Below, one piece after another: positions 48,601 through 55,765 of a DNA stretch of 56,317 nucleotides. Within the stretch, counting starts at the first letter, position 1; each line of letters begins with the position of its first letter. The translations under genes and the position numbers were made by a program. The DNA comes from SIG440 sp045586925. GTDB taxonomy: Bacteria; Bacillota; Clostridia; Monoglobales; Monoglobaceae. The DNA is taken from positions 1 through 56,317 of the forward strand of contig JAZNBG010000020.1 in the NCBI GenBank assembly GCA_045586925.1. Reading direction: 5' to 3'. Under the pieces are notes generated by a model. The model searched no databases. It saw nothing but the letters and a program-made list of their open reading frames with translations, and had not been told where the DNA came from.

Positions 48601-49957
48601 GCTTGACAATGTAGAAGTAAACCTGGAAAATGGTCATAAATATGCGATTTGTGACATTAGAAAAGGTGAAAATATAATTAAATACGGCAACCCCATAGGT
48701 CACGCAACCGAGGATATAAAGAAGGGCGACCATGTTCATACACATAATGTAAAAACCAACCTTTCAGGGAATCTTGAATATACATACGAGCCTGAATTTA
48801 TGCAGATAAACCCTATAAATACTGATAAAACCTTTATGGGATATATCCGTGAAAACGGTGATGTTGGTATACGAAATGAGATATGGATAATCAATACAGT
48901 TGGCTGTGTGAATCAGGTTGCGAAAAAACTGGCAGAGCTGTCGGGGACATATACATTTGAGCATCCCTTTGGTTGTTCTCAGCTTGGCGATGACCATAAA
49001 ACCACCCAGCTTATATTAAGAGGACTTGTAAACCATCCCAACGCAGGCGGAGTTTTAGTTCTTGGTCTTGGCTGTGAGAATAATAATATCGAAGAATTTA
49101 AAAAGGTTCTTGACAAATATAACCCCGATAGGGTAAAATTTTTAAATACTCAAGATGTTGAGGATGAAATTGAAGAAGGCGTAAGGCTGATAAATGAACT
49201 AAAGGCATATGCAAGGAAATTTAACAGAACACCTATTCCCGTTTCAAAGCTGAAACTTGGGTTAAAGTGCGGCGGCAGTGACGGATTTTCGGGCATTTCT
49301 GCAAATCCGTTGGTTGGCAGACTTTCAGACAAGCTTATCTCAATGGGTGGAAGCTGTGTGCTTACCGAAGTCCCTGAAATGTTCGGTGCAGAACACCTTT
49401 TGATGAAGCGCTGCGTAACAAAAGAAGTCTTTGATAAAACAGTCAGCCTGATAAACAACTTTAAAGATTATTTTACAAGACATAATCAGGTTATCTACGA
49501 AAACCCCTCTCCGGGCAATAAAGCAGGCGGAATTACCACTTTGGAAGAAAAATCACTCGGCTGTATTCAGAAGGGCGGTAAGAGTGATGTTGTGGATGTT
49601 CTTGAGATAGGAGATACGCTTACAAAGAATGGTCTTTCACTCCTTAACGGCCCCGGTAATGATATTGTTGCAATAACCAACCTTACTGCGGCAGGGGTGC
49701 ATATGGTTCTGTTTACCACAGGCAGAGGAACACCTGTTGGAGCACCTGTTCCTACAGTGAAAATCTCAACAAACAAAAACTTAGCAGAAAAGAAGAAAAA
49801 ATGGATAGACTTTGATGCATCCCCAACCCTTGAAGGCAATGAATTGACAGATGAATTTCTTGATTACATAATTTCGGTTGCATCAGGCAAGGAAACCGCA
49901 AACGAGAGAAACAACTACCGTGAGATTTCTATATTCAAAGACGGTATTACACTTTAA
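48587..49957 (+). CDS. uxaA: Altronate dehydratase
   Basis: 456 residues with both halves of the family: an N-terminal SAF-like domain (to about 75, ending GDHVHTHNVKTNL) and the C-terminal dehydratase domain with GYIRENGDVGIRNEIWIINTVGC, HPFGCSQLGDD, LKCGGSDGFSGISANPLVG and TTGRGTPVGAPVPTVKISTN. It dehydrates D-altronate to 2-keto-3-deoxygluconate with an Fe2+ or Mn2+ centre. It overlaps uxaB and is followed 18 bp later by uxaC. Confidence 0.94.
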   Translation: MVINKLDNVEVNLENGHKYAICDIRKGENIIKYGNPIGHATEDIKKGDHVHTHNVKTNLSGNLEYTYEPEFMQINPINTDKTFMGYIRENGDVGIRNEIWIINTVGCVNQVAKKLAELSGTYTFEHPFGCSQLGDDHKTTQLILRGLVNHPNAGGVLVLGLGCENNNIEEFKKVLDKYNPDRVKFLNTQDVEDEIEEGVRLINELKAYARKFNRTPIPVSKLKLGLKCGGSDGFSGISANPLVGRLSDKLISMGGSCVLTEVPEMFGAEHLLMKRCVTKEVFDKTVSLINNFKDYFTRHNQVIYENPSPGNKAGGITTLEEKSLGCIQKGGKSDVVDVLEIGDTLTKNGLSLLNGPGNDIVAITNLTAAGVHMVLFTTGRGTPVGAPVPTVKISTNKNLAEKKKKWIDFDASPTLEGNELTDEFLDYIISVASGKETANERNNYREISIFKDGITL

Positions 49958-49975
49958 AAGAGAGGAAAGTTCATT

Positions 49976-51199
49976 ATGGGAATTATAAACGACAACTTTT
50001 TACTTAAAAATGAAACCGCAATAAAGCTGTACCACGATTATGCAAAGGATATGCCGATTATCGACTATCATTGCCATCTGTCACCAAAGATGATTGCCGA
50101 GGATTATCGCTTTAAAAATGCTTATGATTTGTTCCTTGGGGGCGACCACTACAAATGGCGTCAGATGCGAACAATGGGTATTGATGAGGAATATATAACA
50201 GGCGATGCCGACGAATACGAAAAATGGCTTGGCTTTGCAAAAACAATGCCGTATCTTATTGGTAACCCGCTTTATCATTGGACAGCTTTGGAACTTAAAA
50301 GATATTTTGATATTGACGAGCCTCTTAATGAGGACACGGCAAAGGAAATATGGGATGAGGTAAACGAAAAGTTGAAGGGCAATGACTTTTCTGCAAAGTC
50401 ACTTATCCGCCGTTCAAATGTGGATGTAATCTGCACAACCGACAATCCTTATGACACCCTTGAATATCACAAGCAGTTAAAGGACTTTGAAACAAAGGTT
50501 TTGCCTGCGTTCAGGCCCGACCTTAGTAATATCCAAAGTGATATAACTGAAAGGATGGACTATTTCCACGAAAACGGATGTCGCCTTTCAGACCACGCAA
50601 TAGACGAAATGAATGACGAGCTGATTGAAAAGTTGGTATTCTTAGGCGAAGAATATGCAAAACGTGGTTGGGTATGGCAGCTTCATATTGGTGCAATGCG
50701 TAACAACAACACACGAATGTTCAAAAAACTTGGTGCAGACACGGGCTTTGACTCGGTAAACGATTTCCAGATTGCCGAAGGTCTTTCAAAGCTCCTTGAT
50801 GCACTTGACCAAAAAGATATGTTGCCAAAGACCATTCTTTATTGCCTTAACCCTAAGGATAACTATGTTCTTGGGACAATGCTTGGTAACTTCCAGAGAG
50901 GTCCTGCAATGGGCAAAATTCAGTTTGGCTCGGGCTGGTGGTTCAACGATAACAAAGACGGAATGGAAACACAGATGCAGGCACTTGCCAACCTTGGAAC
51001 TCTGGGCTCTTTTGTTGGTATGCTTACAGACTCACGCAGTTTTGTGTCATATACAAGACACGAATATTTCCGCAGAATACTTTGCAACCTTCTTGGCAAA
51101 TGGGTAGAAGATGGTGAGTATCCAAAAGATTTTAAAGCATTAGAGAAGATTGTTAAAGGCATTTGCTACAACAATGCAAAAGAGTATTTTGGGGTTTGA
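49976..51199 (+). CDS. uxaC: Uronate isomerase, short form
   Basis: 407 residues; characterised uronate isomerases are about 450-475. Present are MPIIDYHCHLSPKMIAEDYRF (metal HxH), TDNPYDTLEYH, WQLHIGAMRNNNTRMFKKLGADTGFDS, KTILYCLNPKDNYVLGTMLGNFQ, KIQFGSGWWFNDNKDGM and VGMLTDSRSFVSYTRHEYFRRILCNLLG, so all catalytic blocks are intact. The shortening is in the middle, between FRPD and GWVWQLH, where two insert segments of the family are reduced. It interconverts glucuronate/fructuronate and galacturonate/tagaturonate. It is the last gene of uxaBAC. Confidence 0.92.
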   Translation: MGIINDNFLLKNETAIKLYHDYAKDMPIIDYHCHLSPKMIAEDYRFKNAYDLFLGGDHYKWRQMRTMGIDEEYITGDADEYEKWLGFAKTMPYLIGNPLYHWTALELKRYFDIDEPLNEDTAKEIWDEVNEKLKGNDFSAKSLIRRSNVDVICTTDNPYDTLEYHKQLKDFETKVLPAFRPDLSNIQSDITERMDYFHENGCRLSDHAIDEMNDELIEKLVFLGEEYAKRGWVWQLHIGAMRNNNTRMFKKLGADTGFDSVNDFQIAEGLSKLLDALDQKDMLPKTILYCLNPKDNYVLGTMLGNFQRGPAMGKIQFGSGWWFNDNKDGMETQMQALANLGTLGSFVGMLTDSRSFVSYTRHEYFRRILCNLLGKWVEDGEYPKDFKALEKIVKGICYNNAKEYFGV

Positions 51200-51206
51200 A
51201 ACAGTA

Positions 51207-51320
51207 TTGATAAACAGAAACGGTATCACATTTGAGCAAGCATGGAAACCAAGCAAACTTAGTAGTAATACTGAAGATTATTTTGATAAAAACGATACTA
51301 TTATTGTTGGAAGAAAATAA
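51207..51320 (+). pseudogene. 37-codon open remnant after uxaC
   Basis: A TTG-initiated frame reads an even, protein-like sequence including NGITFEQAWKPSKLSSN and ending NDTIIVGRK before a stop that abuts the terminator. No ribosome binding site precedes it. The ending looks like the C-terminal tail of a larger protein. I do not recognise it; it may be the eroded end of a deleted gene or chance. Confidence 0.3.
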
Positions 51321-51360
51321 CGAATAGCCTGTCTCTTTGTGCGACAGGCTATTCGTTTAT
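51319..51360 (+). terminator. Terminator of the uxa operon
   Basis: CGAATAGCCTGTC (51321-51333) pairs with GACAGGCTATTCG (51343-51355), followed by TTTAT. Confidence 0.85.
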
Positions 51361-51364
51361 CGAT

Positions 51365-51399
51365 ATATCAAAATATAGTACGCCTTAAACAAAGAAAAG
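51365..51399. repeat. 35-bp dispersed repeat, copy 1
   Basis: ATATCAAAATAT followed by a tail ending CCTTAAACAAAGAAAAG; 30 of 35 bases match 54748-54782. Both copies lie just beyond the 3' ends of minus-strand genes (pnuC and the unknown gene at 54827). Confidence 0.55.
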
Positions 51400-51422
51400 A
51401 ACATTGTTTAAATTTGAACTAT

Positions 51423-52109
51423 TTAATGTTGTTCTTGTCGTATTTTCATCTTTTTCCAGCTAAAAAAACCATAAATATCATTAAAAAGAAATGCAACAAA
51501 ACATACGAGAACAGAAATATATCTAATATCAAGCATACTTGCCAATATCCACAATATTATAAGCACAATATCATTAGCAGCATAGGCAAGTGCAAAGTAT
51601 GGACTTCTTCGGAATGTAAGATACACTGCGAGAAAACTTGTTGTAATGGAGATTGTGCTTGGAACAATATTTGCGGTATTGAAGTGCTCCAATATAAAGT
51701 AAAAGATAATTGTAATAACAACAGTGCTTATCCACATGAAAATGTTTTCTCTTGAAGTTAAGGAATTCACCTTGACTTCTGCTCTGTTACCTTTGTACGG
51801 ATTTCTAAGCCATGAGATAAGCGCAAAAACAGCCATAGGCATTGTCATGCCAAGATATGTTATCATTTCTCCATAGTAAGAGAACGTATATGAAATCACC
51901 CCATAGAGCAGACTGAATACTACCATTAGTAGTTGTCCAAACGGATTTCCTTTTGCATTAAAGATTAATGATGTAACACCAATCAGTGACGCATACAAGG
52001 TGAGATAACTTTCCCTATCAAAAATGAAAAATGAAATTATAATAAAAAAAACAGATGATGACCATAGAGTAATATCGACTTTTGAAAAATATTCTTTTAA
52101 TTTATCCAT
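51423..52109 (-). CDS. pnuC: Nicotinamide mononucleotide/riboside transporter PnuC
   Basis: 228 residues from ATG 52109, preceded by AGAGG at 6-nt spacing; 74 further open codons upstream run through the repeat-filled leader and are not counted. Seven or so membrane segments. PnuC features are TLYASLIGVTSLIFNAKGNPFGQLLMVVFSLLYGVISY (about 37-74), WLRNPYKG (about 107), and the C-terminal DIRYISVLVCFVAFLFNDIYGFFSWKKM. It imports an NAD precursor or a related vitamin such as thiamine (PnuT-like). The leader carries several hairpins and may be regulatory. Confidence 0.9.
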   Translation of the reverse strand: MDKLKEYFSKVDITLWSSSVFFIIISFFIFDRESYLTLYASLIGVTSLIFNAKGNPFGQLLMVVFSLLYGVISYTFSYYGEMITYLGMTMPMAVFALISWLRNPYKGNRAEVKVNSLTSRENIFMWISTVVITIIFYFILEHFNTANIVPSTISITTSFLAVYLTFRRSPYFALAYAANDIVLIILWILASMLDIRYISVLVCFVAFLFNDIYGFFSWKKMKIRQEQH

Positions 52110-52136
52110 AACTAACCTCTCGAACAAAGTGGCTAC

Positions 52137-52220
52137 GCCGCTCGCCTTGCGGCGGTCGGAGCATTTACGCTTTGTTTGCCCAAGTGCATTTCGGCAAAGC
52201 CGAAAATTTTGCACGGGCAA
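52137..52220 (-). repeat. GC-rich nested inverted repeats in the pnuC leader
   Basis: TTGCCC (52176-52181) and GGGCAA (52215-52220) enclose TTTCGGC-aaa-GCCGAAA and GTGCA/TGCAC pairs, forming a large nested hairpin. CGCCGC and GCGGCG (52137-52155) form a second. Position directly before the start codon, in sense, recalls copies A-C, but the sequence is too different to call the same family. Confidence 0.6.
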
Positions 52221-52231
52221 TTTAAATTTTG

Positions 52232-52287
52232 TTTTTGTATAATAGGAGTTTAGTACTGATAAGTAGTAAATTCCTATTATACAAAAA
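52232..52287. repeat. Long perfect palindrome upstream of pnuC
   Basis: TTTTTGTATAATAGGA (52232-52247) and TCCTATTATACAAAAA (52272-52287) are perfect 16-bp inverted arms. An inner TTTAGTACT/AGTAGTAAA stem has one mismatch, leaving a loop of about 6 nt. No T-run follows on either strand beyond the arms, so it is not a standard terminator. It may be a miniature inverted-repeat insertion. Confidence 0.65.
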
Positions 52288-52372
52288 ATAAACATCCGCA
52301 AGTATATCTTCAAAGACCTAACGATATACAAACGAATGCTTTCAGCATCTACTACCCGGTGGCAGTTTGATT
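52288..52372 (-). promoter_or_regulatory. Possible structured leader of pnuC
   Basis: On the minus strand CCACCGGGTAGTAG is followed by hairpin ATGCT-gaa-AGCAT and hairpin GTATATC...GATATAC with GTTAGGTCTTTGAA in the loop, then TTGCGGATG. The compact GC-containing block in A/T-rich surroundings before a vitamin transporter gene looks like an aptamer-type leader. It does not match a TPP, NAD or other riboswitch I can name. Confidence 0.35.
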
Positions 52373-52555
52373 ATTTAATTAAATATATTGTAACACAGAA
52401 ATGATGAAAAAGCAAGGACATAAAGCAAAGATTAAATAAAAAAACAATTGCTACGACTGTATTTGAGGCATAAAATGTGGAAAAGGAGGAACAGTGTAGC
52501 AATTGACTGATTTCTATGTAAATAAAAATCGGAAGAAGCGAAACTTGTTCCAAAG
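52373..52555. other. A/T-rich gap without a recognised gene
   Basis: No supported coding frame or structure was seen. Together with the features at 52110-52372 and 52556-52700 it makes up the roughly 720-bp space between pnuC and the SWIM gene. Confidence 0.5.
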
Positions 52556-52700
52556 TGGTCGGGATGACAGAATTTGAACCTGCGCCGGAGCGTTAAGACG
52601 ATATGCCGGTGGCATATCGATAGTGTAGGATTGCAAAATGCGAGAGCATTTTGGGATGCGAACTTGCGGTTCCTTCGTCCCGAACACGCTCTAAAGCCTG
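52556..52700 (-). pseudogene. tRNA-Pro 3' end remnant with inserted palindromes
   Basis: On the minus strand 52584-52556 reads CGCAGGTTCAAATTCTGTC then ATCCCGACCA, the T-arm, acceptor strand and CCA of a tRNA-Pro. About 95 nt 5' of it, TTCGGGA within GTTCGGGACGAAGG resembles the anticodon loop of tRNA-Pro(CGG), but its 5' strand does not pair. Between are AAAATGC-tctc-GCATTTT and CGATATGCC-acc-GGCATATCG. No complete cloverleaf can be formed. tRNA 3' ends are usual attachment sites for tyrosine integrases, and one lies at 55766. Confidence 0.6.
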
Positions 52701-52829
52701 ATAGATAGTGGTTTTTGCTTTTTTTAGCCCTTTCCGCTACATTTAAAATACTCTTTTGACATCTTATCTCCACTGTTTCCATATACTCCAGAGCTAACTG
52801 TGGGATCACAAGTGGTCAAAAAAGCTAAG

Positions 52830-53279
52830 TTAATTAACGTGCTCATAAATAAATCTGTCCACAAGCCACTCGGGTGCTTCGCATAAAAGTTCGTAAATAG
52901 CTTGTTGTAAATCCGATTTTGACATTTTGTTAATACAACTAACTATTTTTCTGTCCATTTCCTCAGCATATTCTTCCTGTTCCAATTCGTAAGCTTCAAC
53001 TTCTGATATGTATGCTTCGGCTTCTTTTGGGAAAATACTGAAATATAATGCAATCATATGCTTGCATATAATTCTTTTACCGTCAGCATGCGGACAATTG
53101 CAGGTCGATTTTCTTGGATGCTTTAGATCTATATGAACATCATACGACCTTCCGTTTCCGCTAACTTTACCAGTATATTCAAATTCTCCGTTTTGTATAT
53201 GAAAATGAACGCGTTTACCTTCGTAGTATTCATAGCCACGCCATAAAGATTTGCCACTCGCCAAAGATATTAAACTCAT
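52830..53279 (-). CDS. SWIM zinc finger protein
   Basis: 149 residues. The N-terminal half contains the SWIM pattern CNCPHADGKRIICKHMIALYF (CxCx(n)CxH, about residues 59-80) in a typical setting of FEYTGKVSGNGRSYDVHIDL. The C-terminal half is acidic and helical (EVEAYELEQEEYAEEMDRK). SWIM domains bind DNA or protein and occur in Swi2/Snf2-associated proteins and mobile regions. It probably has its own promoter; 75 bp separate it from the XRE gene. Confidence 0.8.
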   Translation of the reverse strand: MSLISLASGKSLWRGYEYYEGKRVHFHIQNGEFEYTGKVSGNGRSYDVHIDLKHPRKSTCNCPHADGKRIICKHMIALYFSIFPKEAEAYISEVEAYELEQEEYAEEMDRKIVSCINKMSKSDLQQAIYELLCEAPEWLVDRFIYEHVN

Positions 53280-53353
53280 TTTATCCCTCCAAATTTTGAT
53301 ACGCTGTAATCAAAGAAAAGACCTTAAGAAATTAGGTTGAAAAAATTAAGCTT

Positions 53354-54001
53354 TTAATTCATTGGATTTTCAAGTAAATCCTCGATATTGCATCCAAGGA
53401 CTCTTGAGATTTTATATAATGTATGTCCCTGAGCTTTATCAATGTCATTAACCTTTTGCTCATACATTTGAATAGAGCGAAGTTTAACGCCTGAAAGTTT
53501 TGCAAGTTCTGATTGGGAAATTCCACGATTTTCACGGATTCTCTTGAGTTTAGTTTCGAGAATTGTATCGTTATAGAATTTCTCCATTGAATCTATAAAC
53601 TGACTTATATCCATTTCATGATAAACAGAATACATATCAATAACTTTCGAAAGCGGAATGCGTTCAAATATATCCTTGAATCTGCGACCTGAAAACCATT
53701 GATATTCTGCCAATGCCCAACCTGCCCAATATTCAGGAGAACGGTCTTCACGGAAATTTGCATCAGGTGCATCCTTTTTATTATAAGCCTTTTTTACAAT
53801 TGCTTTGCCAAGTTCTATTCCTGACATTCCTGAAAGAATTGCAGGATTGCCGGTTTCGAATTTTTGGGCATAACCGGTAGTTACGAAAAGTGATGCAACC
53901 CAATTGCTCTCAAGCTTGCAATCATTAATTATATAGTCAAACATATCTGCAAGACAACTTTTCGCATCACTCAGATATAATTCGCTGTATGCGTGGGTCA
54001 T
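53354..54001 (-). CDS. XRE-family HTH protein with DUF3990-partner N terminus
   Basis: 215 residues. The C-terminal 65 residues form a Cro/C1 HTH (LKRIRENRGISQSELAKLSGVKLRSIQMYEQ, about 152-182). The N-terminal 145 residues (AKSCLADMFDYIINDCKLESNWVASLFV... and EYWAGWALAEYQWFSGRRFKDIF) are the partner domain common beside DUF3990 genes. It overlaps the upstream DUF3990 gene by 35 bases. It probably acts as antitoxin and autorepressor at the palindromic operator at 54678-54722. Confidence 0.82.
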   Translation of the reverse strand: MTHAYSELYLSDAKSCLADMFDYIINDCKLESNWVASLFVTTGYAQKFETGNPAILSGMSGIELGKAIVKKAYNKKDAPDANFREDRSPEYWAGWALAEYQWFSGRRFKDIFERIPLSKVIDMYSVYHEMDISQFIDSMEKFYNDTILETKLKRIRENRGISQSELAKLSGVKLRSIQMYEQKVNDIDKAQGHTLYKISRVLGCNIEDLLENPMN

Positions 54002-54665
54002 TATTTTGCATCTCCTCTCTCAAAATATCGAGTACAAAGATATCATCAAGATATACCTTGCTCTTTTTAATTTCTTGCTTGAATGCCTTTCTCGCAGAAG
54101 AATCACGATCAATAAATTTTGGATAGTATTCGTCTTTTGACACGGGAGCAGCATCAATAAATTTAATCTGGCCAAAGGCTTTCTGTGATACCAAAACGGT
54201 TTGCTCACCAAGCTTTCCAAGTCTCAATGCTTTATTTAAACTGCGAAGCGGAAGACCATTGGACACAAAGCTTTCAGCATATTGAAAATAGGAGTCATCG
54301 GCACGATATCCAATAACTACATCATAATCACTAATATTAACAGAATAGTGTTCTATAATATAATCTCTCGCATCAATAGCAAGTTCAGAGCTTAATTTGA
54401 ATGTGCGGTATTTAAGCAAAATTGCAATCCAGTTTAAAACTGTATGCTGACCATCAGTCAAATCTAAAAATTTAAGGCCATCAGTATTAAATTCATAGCG
54501 ATTGACAAAGCCATCTGTGTTCTGCTTACATGCCCATTCTTTTGCCGTTTCTTCGGCTTTTGTGCAGTAAAACCCTTTTCCGTAATCATTGTGCTCATTA
54601 CCGGTATTTATATCAGGTACTTCTATAATGTGATCTGTTCCATGTAATAATATTATTTTACTCAT
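53967..54665 (-). CDS. DUF3990 protein, putative ADP-ribosyltransferase-like toxin
   Basis: 232 residues from ATG 54665, chosen because GGAGAG lies 6 nt upstream and abuts the earlier ATG at 54671. N-terminal ILLHGTDHIIEVPDI and HNDYGKGFYCTKAEETAKEWA are the DUF3990 signature, resembling the His and Tyr segments of ADP-ribosyltransferase folds. VIGYRADDSYF lies in the middle. Coupled with an HTH partner and a self-regulated promoter, it is best read as a type II toxin-antitoxin-like module. The target and the activity are unproven. Confidence 0.75.
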   Translation of the reverse strand: MSKIILLHGTDHIIEVPDINTGNEHNDYGKGFYCTKAEETAKEWACKQNTDGFVNRYEFNTDGLKFLDLTDGQHTVLNWIAILLKYRTFKLSSELAIDARDYIIEHYSVNISDYDVVIGYRADDSYFQYAESFVSNGLPLRSLNKALRLGKLGEQTVLVSQKAFGQIKFIDAAPVSKDEYYPKFIDRDSSARKAFKQEIKKSKVYLDDIFVLDILREEMQNNDPRIQRIISE

Positions 54666-54677
54666 AATCATCTCTCC

Positions 54678-54730
54678 ATATCATTGTGATGTTACATAGT
54701 CATTATATCATCACAATGATATTTTGTCAA
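54678..54730 (-). promoter_or_regulatory. Promoter and palindromic operator of the DUF3990/XRE pair
   Basis: On the minus strand TTGACA (54730-54725), 17 bp, TATAAT (54707-54702), both perfect. ATATCATTGTGATG (54678-54691) and CATCACAATGATAT (54709-54722) are perfect 14-bp inverted copies; one sits in the promoter spacer and the other just after the -10. A dimeric HTH protein bound here would block RNA polymerase. Confidence 0.85.
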
Positions 54731-54747
54731 TGTTTTCAAAAAATATT

Positions 54748-54782
54748 ATATCAAAATATGACACACCTTAAACAAGGAAAAG
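54748..54782. repeat. 35-bp dispersed repeat, copy 2
   Basis: Matches 51365-51399 at 30 of 35 positions in the same orientation, with ATATCAAAATAT and CCTTAAACAA[AG]GAAAAG conserved. Confidence 0.55.
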
Positions 54783-54818
54783 CGGAATCGAGAAAACGAA
54801 AGAAATCTCGGTTCCGCT
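54782..54818 (-). terminator. Terminator of the gene at 54827
   Basis: GCGGAACCGAGA pairs with TCTCGATTCCGC on the minus strand with one mismatch, then CTTTTTCCTTG. Confidence 0.75.
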
Positions 54819-54826
54819 TGTTTCAT

Positions 54827-55324
54827 TTACGGCAAAAATTCGGGGTTTACTTTATAGCGCGAAGTACCGCCTACCTGTCTTTCATCTCGGGTTATAATAT
54901 CCCTCGGAATCTTAGGCAAATATTTTTTGCTGAAGCTTGGGCCTAAATAAGAATCAAAGCTGATGGTTGGATGCTGAATCCATTCCGTGTCAGATTGTTT
55001 GTTTGCAATATAATATGAAATCAGAAACTCCATAGCTTCCCGAACTTTCTTTTTATCGCCATTACATAATTTTTCGCTTAATTCAACGGCTTCAATTTTC
55101 GACTTAATTTCATCCGGTAACGGCTTTGCATTATCTCTTAATGGCCCTTGTTCTAAAGCAGTTGCAATGGCGTCATCAAAACGGTCAATCCAAGCACCCT
55201 TGGTTTTAGGATGAAATAATGGGATCTGCATCTGTATAACATGATTTGCCCACTTGTCATCAAACTCAGCATCTAATTCCTTAATTTTGGTAAAAACAGT
55301 ATCACGGATTTTTCTCTCATTCAT
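54827..55324 (-). CDS. Hypothetical protein
   Basis: 165 residues from ATG 55324 (MNERKIRDTVFTKIKELD); the frame opens 20 codons earlier, across the start of an opposite-strand gene. No good ribosome binding site precedes this ATG, so it could be a truncated gene. The sequence is soluble and mixed alpha/beta, with LFHPKTKGAWIDRFDDAIATALEQGPL (about 55-81) and a C-terminal RDERQVGGTSRYKVNPEFLP. I do not recognise the family. A terminator follows. Confidence 0.6.
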   Translation of the reverse strand: MNERKIRDTVFTKIKELDAEFDDKWANHVIQMQIPLFHPKTKGAWIDRFDDAIATALEQGPLRDNAKPLPDEIKSKIEAVELSEKLCNGDKKKVREAMEFLISYYIANKQSDTEWIQHPTISFDSYLGPSFSKKYLPKIPRDIITRDERQVGGTSRYKVNPEFLP

Positions 55325-55347
55325 TTTACCATAGCATAGGTACATAC

Positions 55348-55545
55348 ATGAATAAGTTGTTGGTTCAGGCGGTAGATTGTACAATCGCTGGTCACACAGA
55401 CAGAGTCGCCGATATGCTTTTCAAATTTGCTGTCAGCATTGAAAAGCAAACGATGATCATGAGTGGTGCCTATACTCAGTACTACATGGAAGACATTGAA
55501 GAGATGGCAATCGAAAATGTTAAGAAAAGACATGGAAGATTGTAA
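55348..55545 (+). CDS. Small hypothetical protein
   Basis: 65 residues, MNKLLVQAVDCTIAGHTDRV at the start and IEEMAIENVKKRHGRL at the end, predicted helical. The composition is protein-like, but only a weak GGT precedes the ATG. It begins 24 bp from the divergent start of the 54827 gene and overlaps its longer upstream frame. No family recognised. Confidence 0.45.
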   Translation: MNKLLVQAVDCTIAGHTDRVADMLFKFAVSIEKQTMIMSGAYTQYYMEDIEEMAIENVKKRHGRL

Positions 55546-55609
55546 AAAAACTTCGTGGACTTCTCTGAACTTGTGTGGTATGCTTTGTCTCGCAGGAGGT
55601 GAAATAATT

Positions 55610-55663
55610 ATGGCAAAGCATACGAATGACTTAAGGCGATTGTTAATTCCGTTTAAGAATTAG
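55610..55663 (+). CDS. Possible 17-residue leader peptide overlapping a terminator
   Basis: A strong CAGGAGGTG lies 7 nt before ATG 55610, which opens MAKHTNDLRRLLIPFKN and stops at 55663. The last eleven codons lie within the terminator hairpin, so translation would melt it. This may be a leader peptide, or the end of a decayed gene. Confidence 0.35.
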   Translation: MAKHTNDLRRLLIPFKN

Positions 55664-55677
55664 CAATCGCCTTTTAA
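55631..55677 (+). terminator. Strong hairpin terminator before the integrase
   Basis: AAGGCGATTGTTAATTC pairs with GAATTAGCAATCGCCTT with one mismatch, then TTAAATT. The T-run is short. Confidence 0.65.
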
Positions 55678-55765
55678 ATTATACTGAAACATTGACAACA
55701 ATTTTTCAAAAGGGTATCCGAAAAATTTATTCGGTATATAATATTTGAAAAGGAGTTGTTAAACC

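Noticed and set aside
52232..52287. Reading the pnuC palindrome as an intrinsic terminator.
   Set aside because: The T and A runs are part of the paired arms and no unpaired T-run follows on either strand.
52432..52809. 125-codon minus-strand frame over the tRNA-Pro remnant.
   Set aside because: It runs through tRNA sequence and palindromes with no ribosome binding site; composition is driven by the structured repeat.
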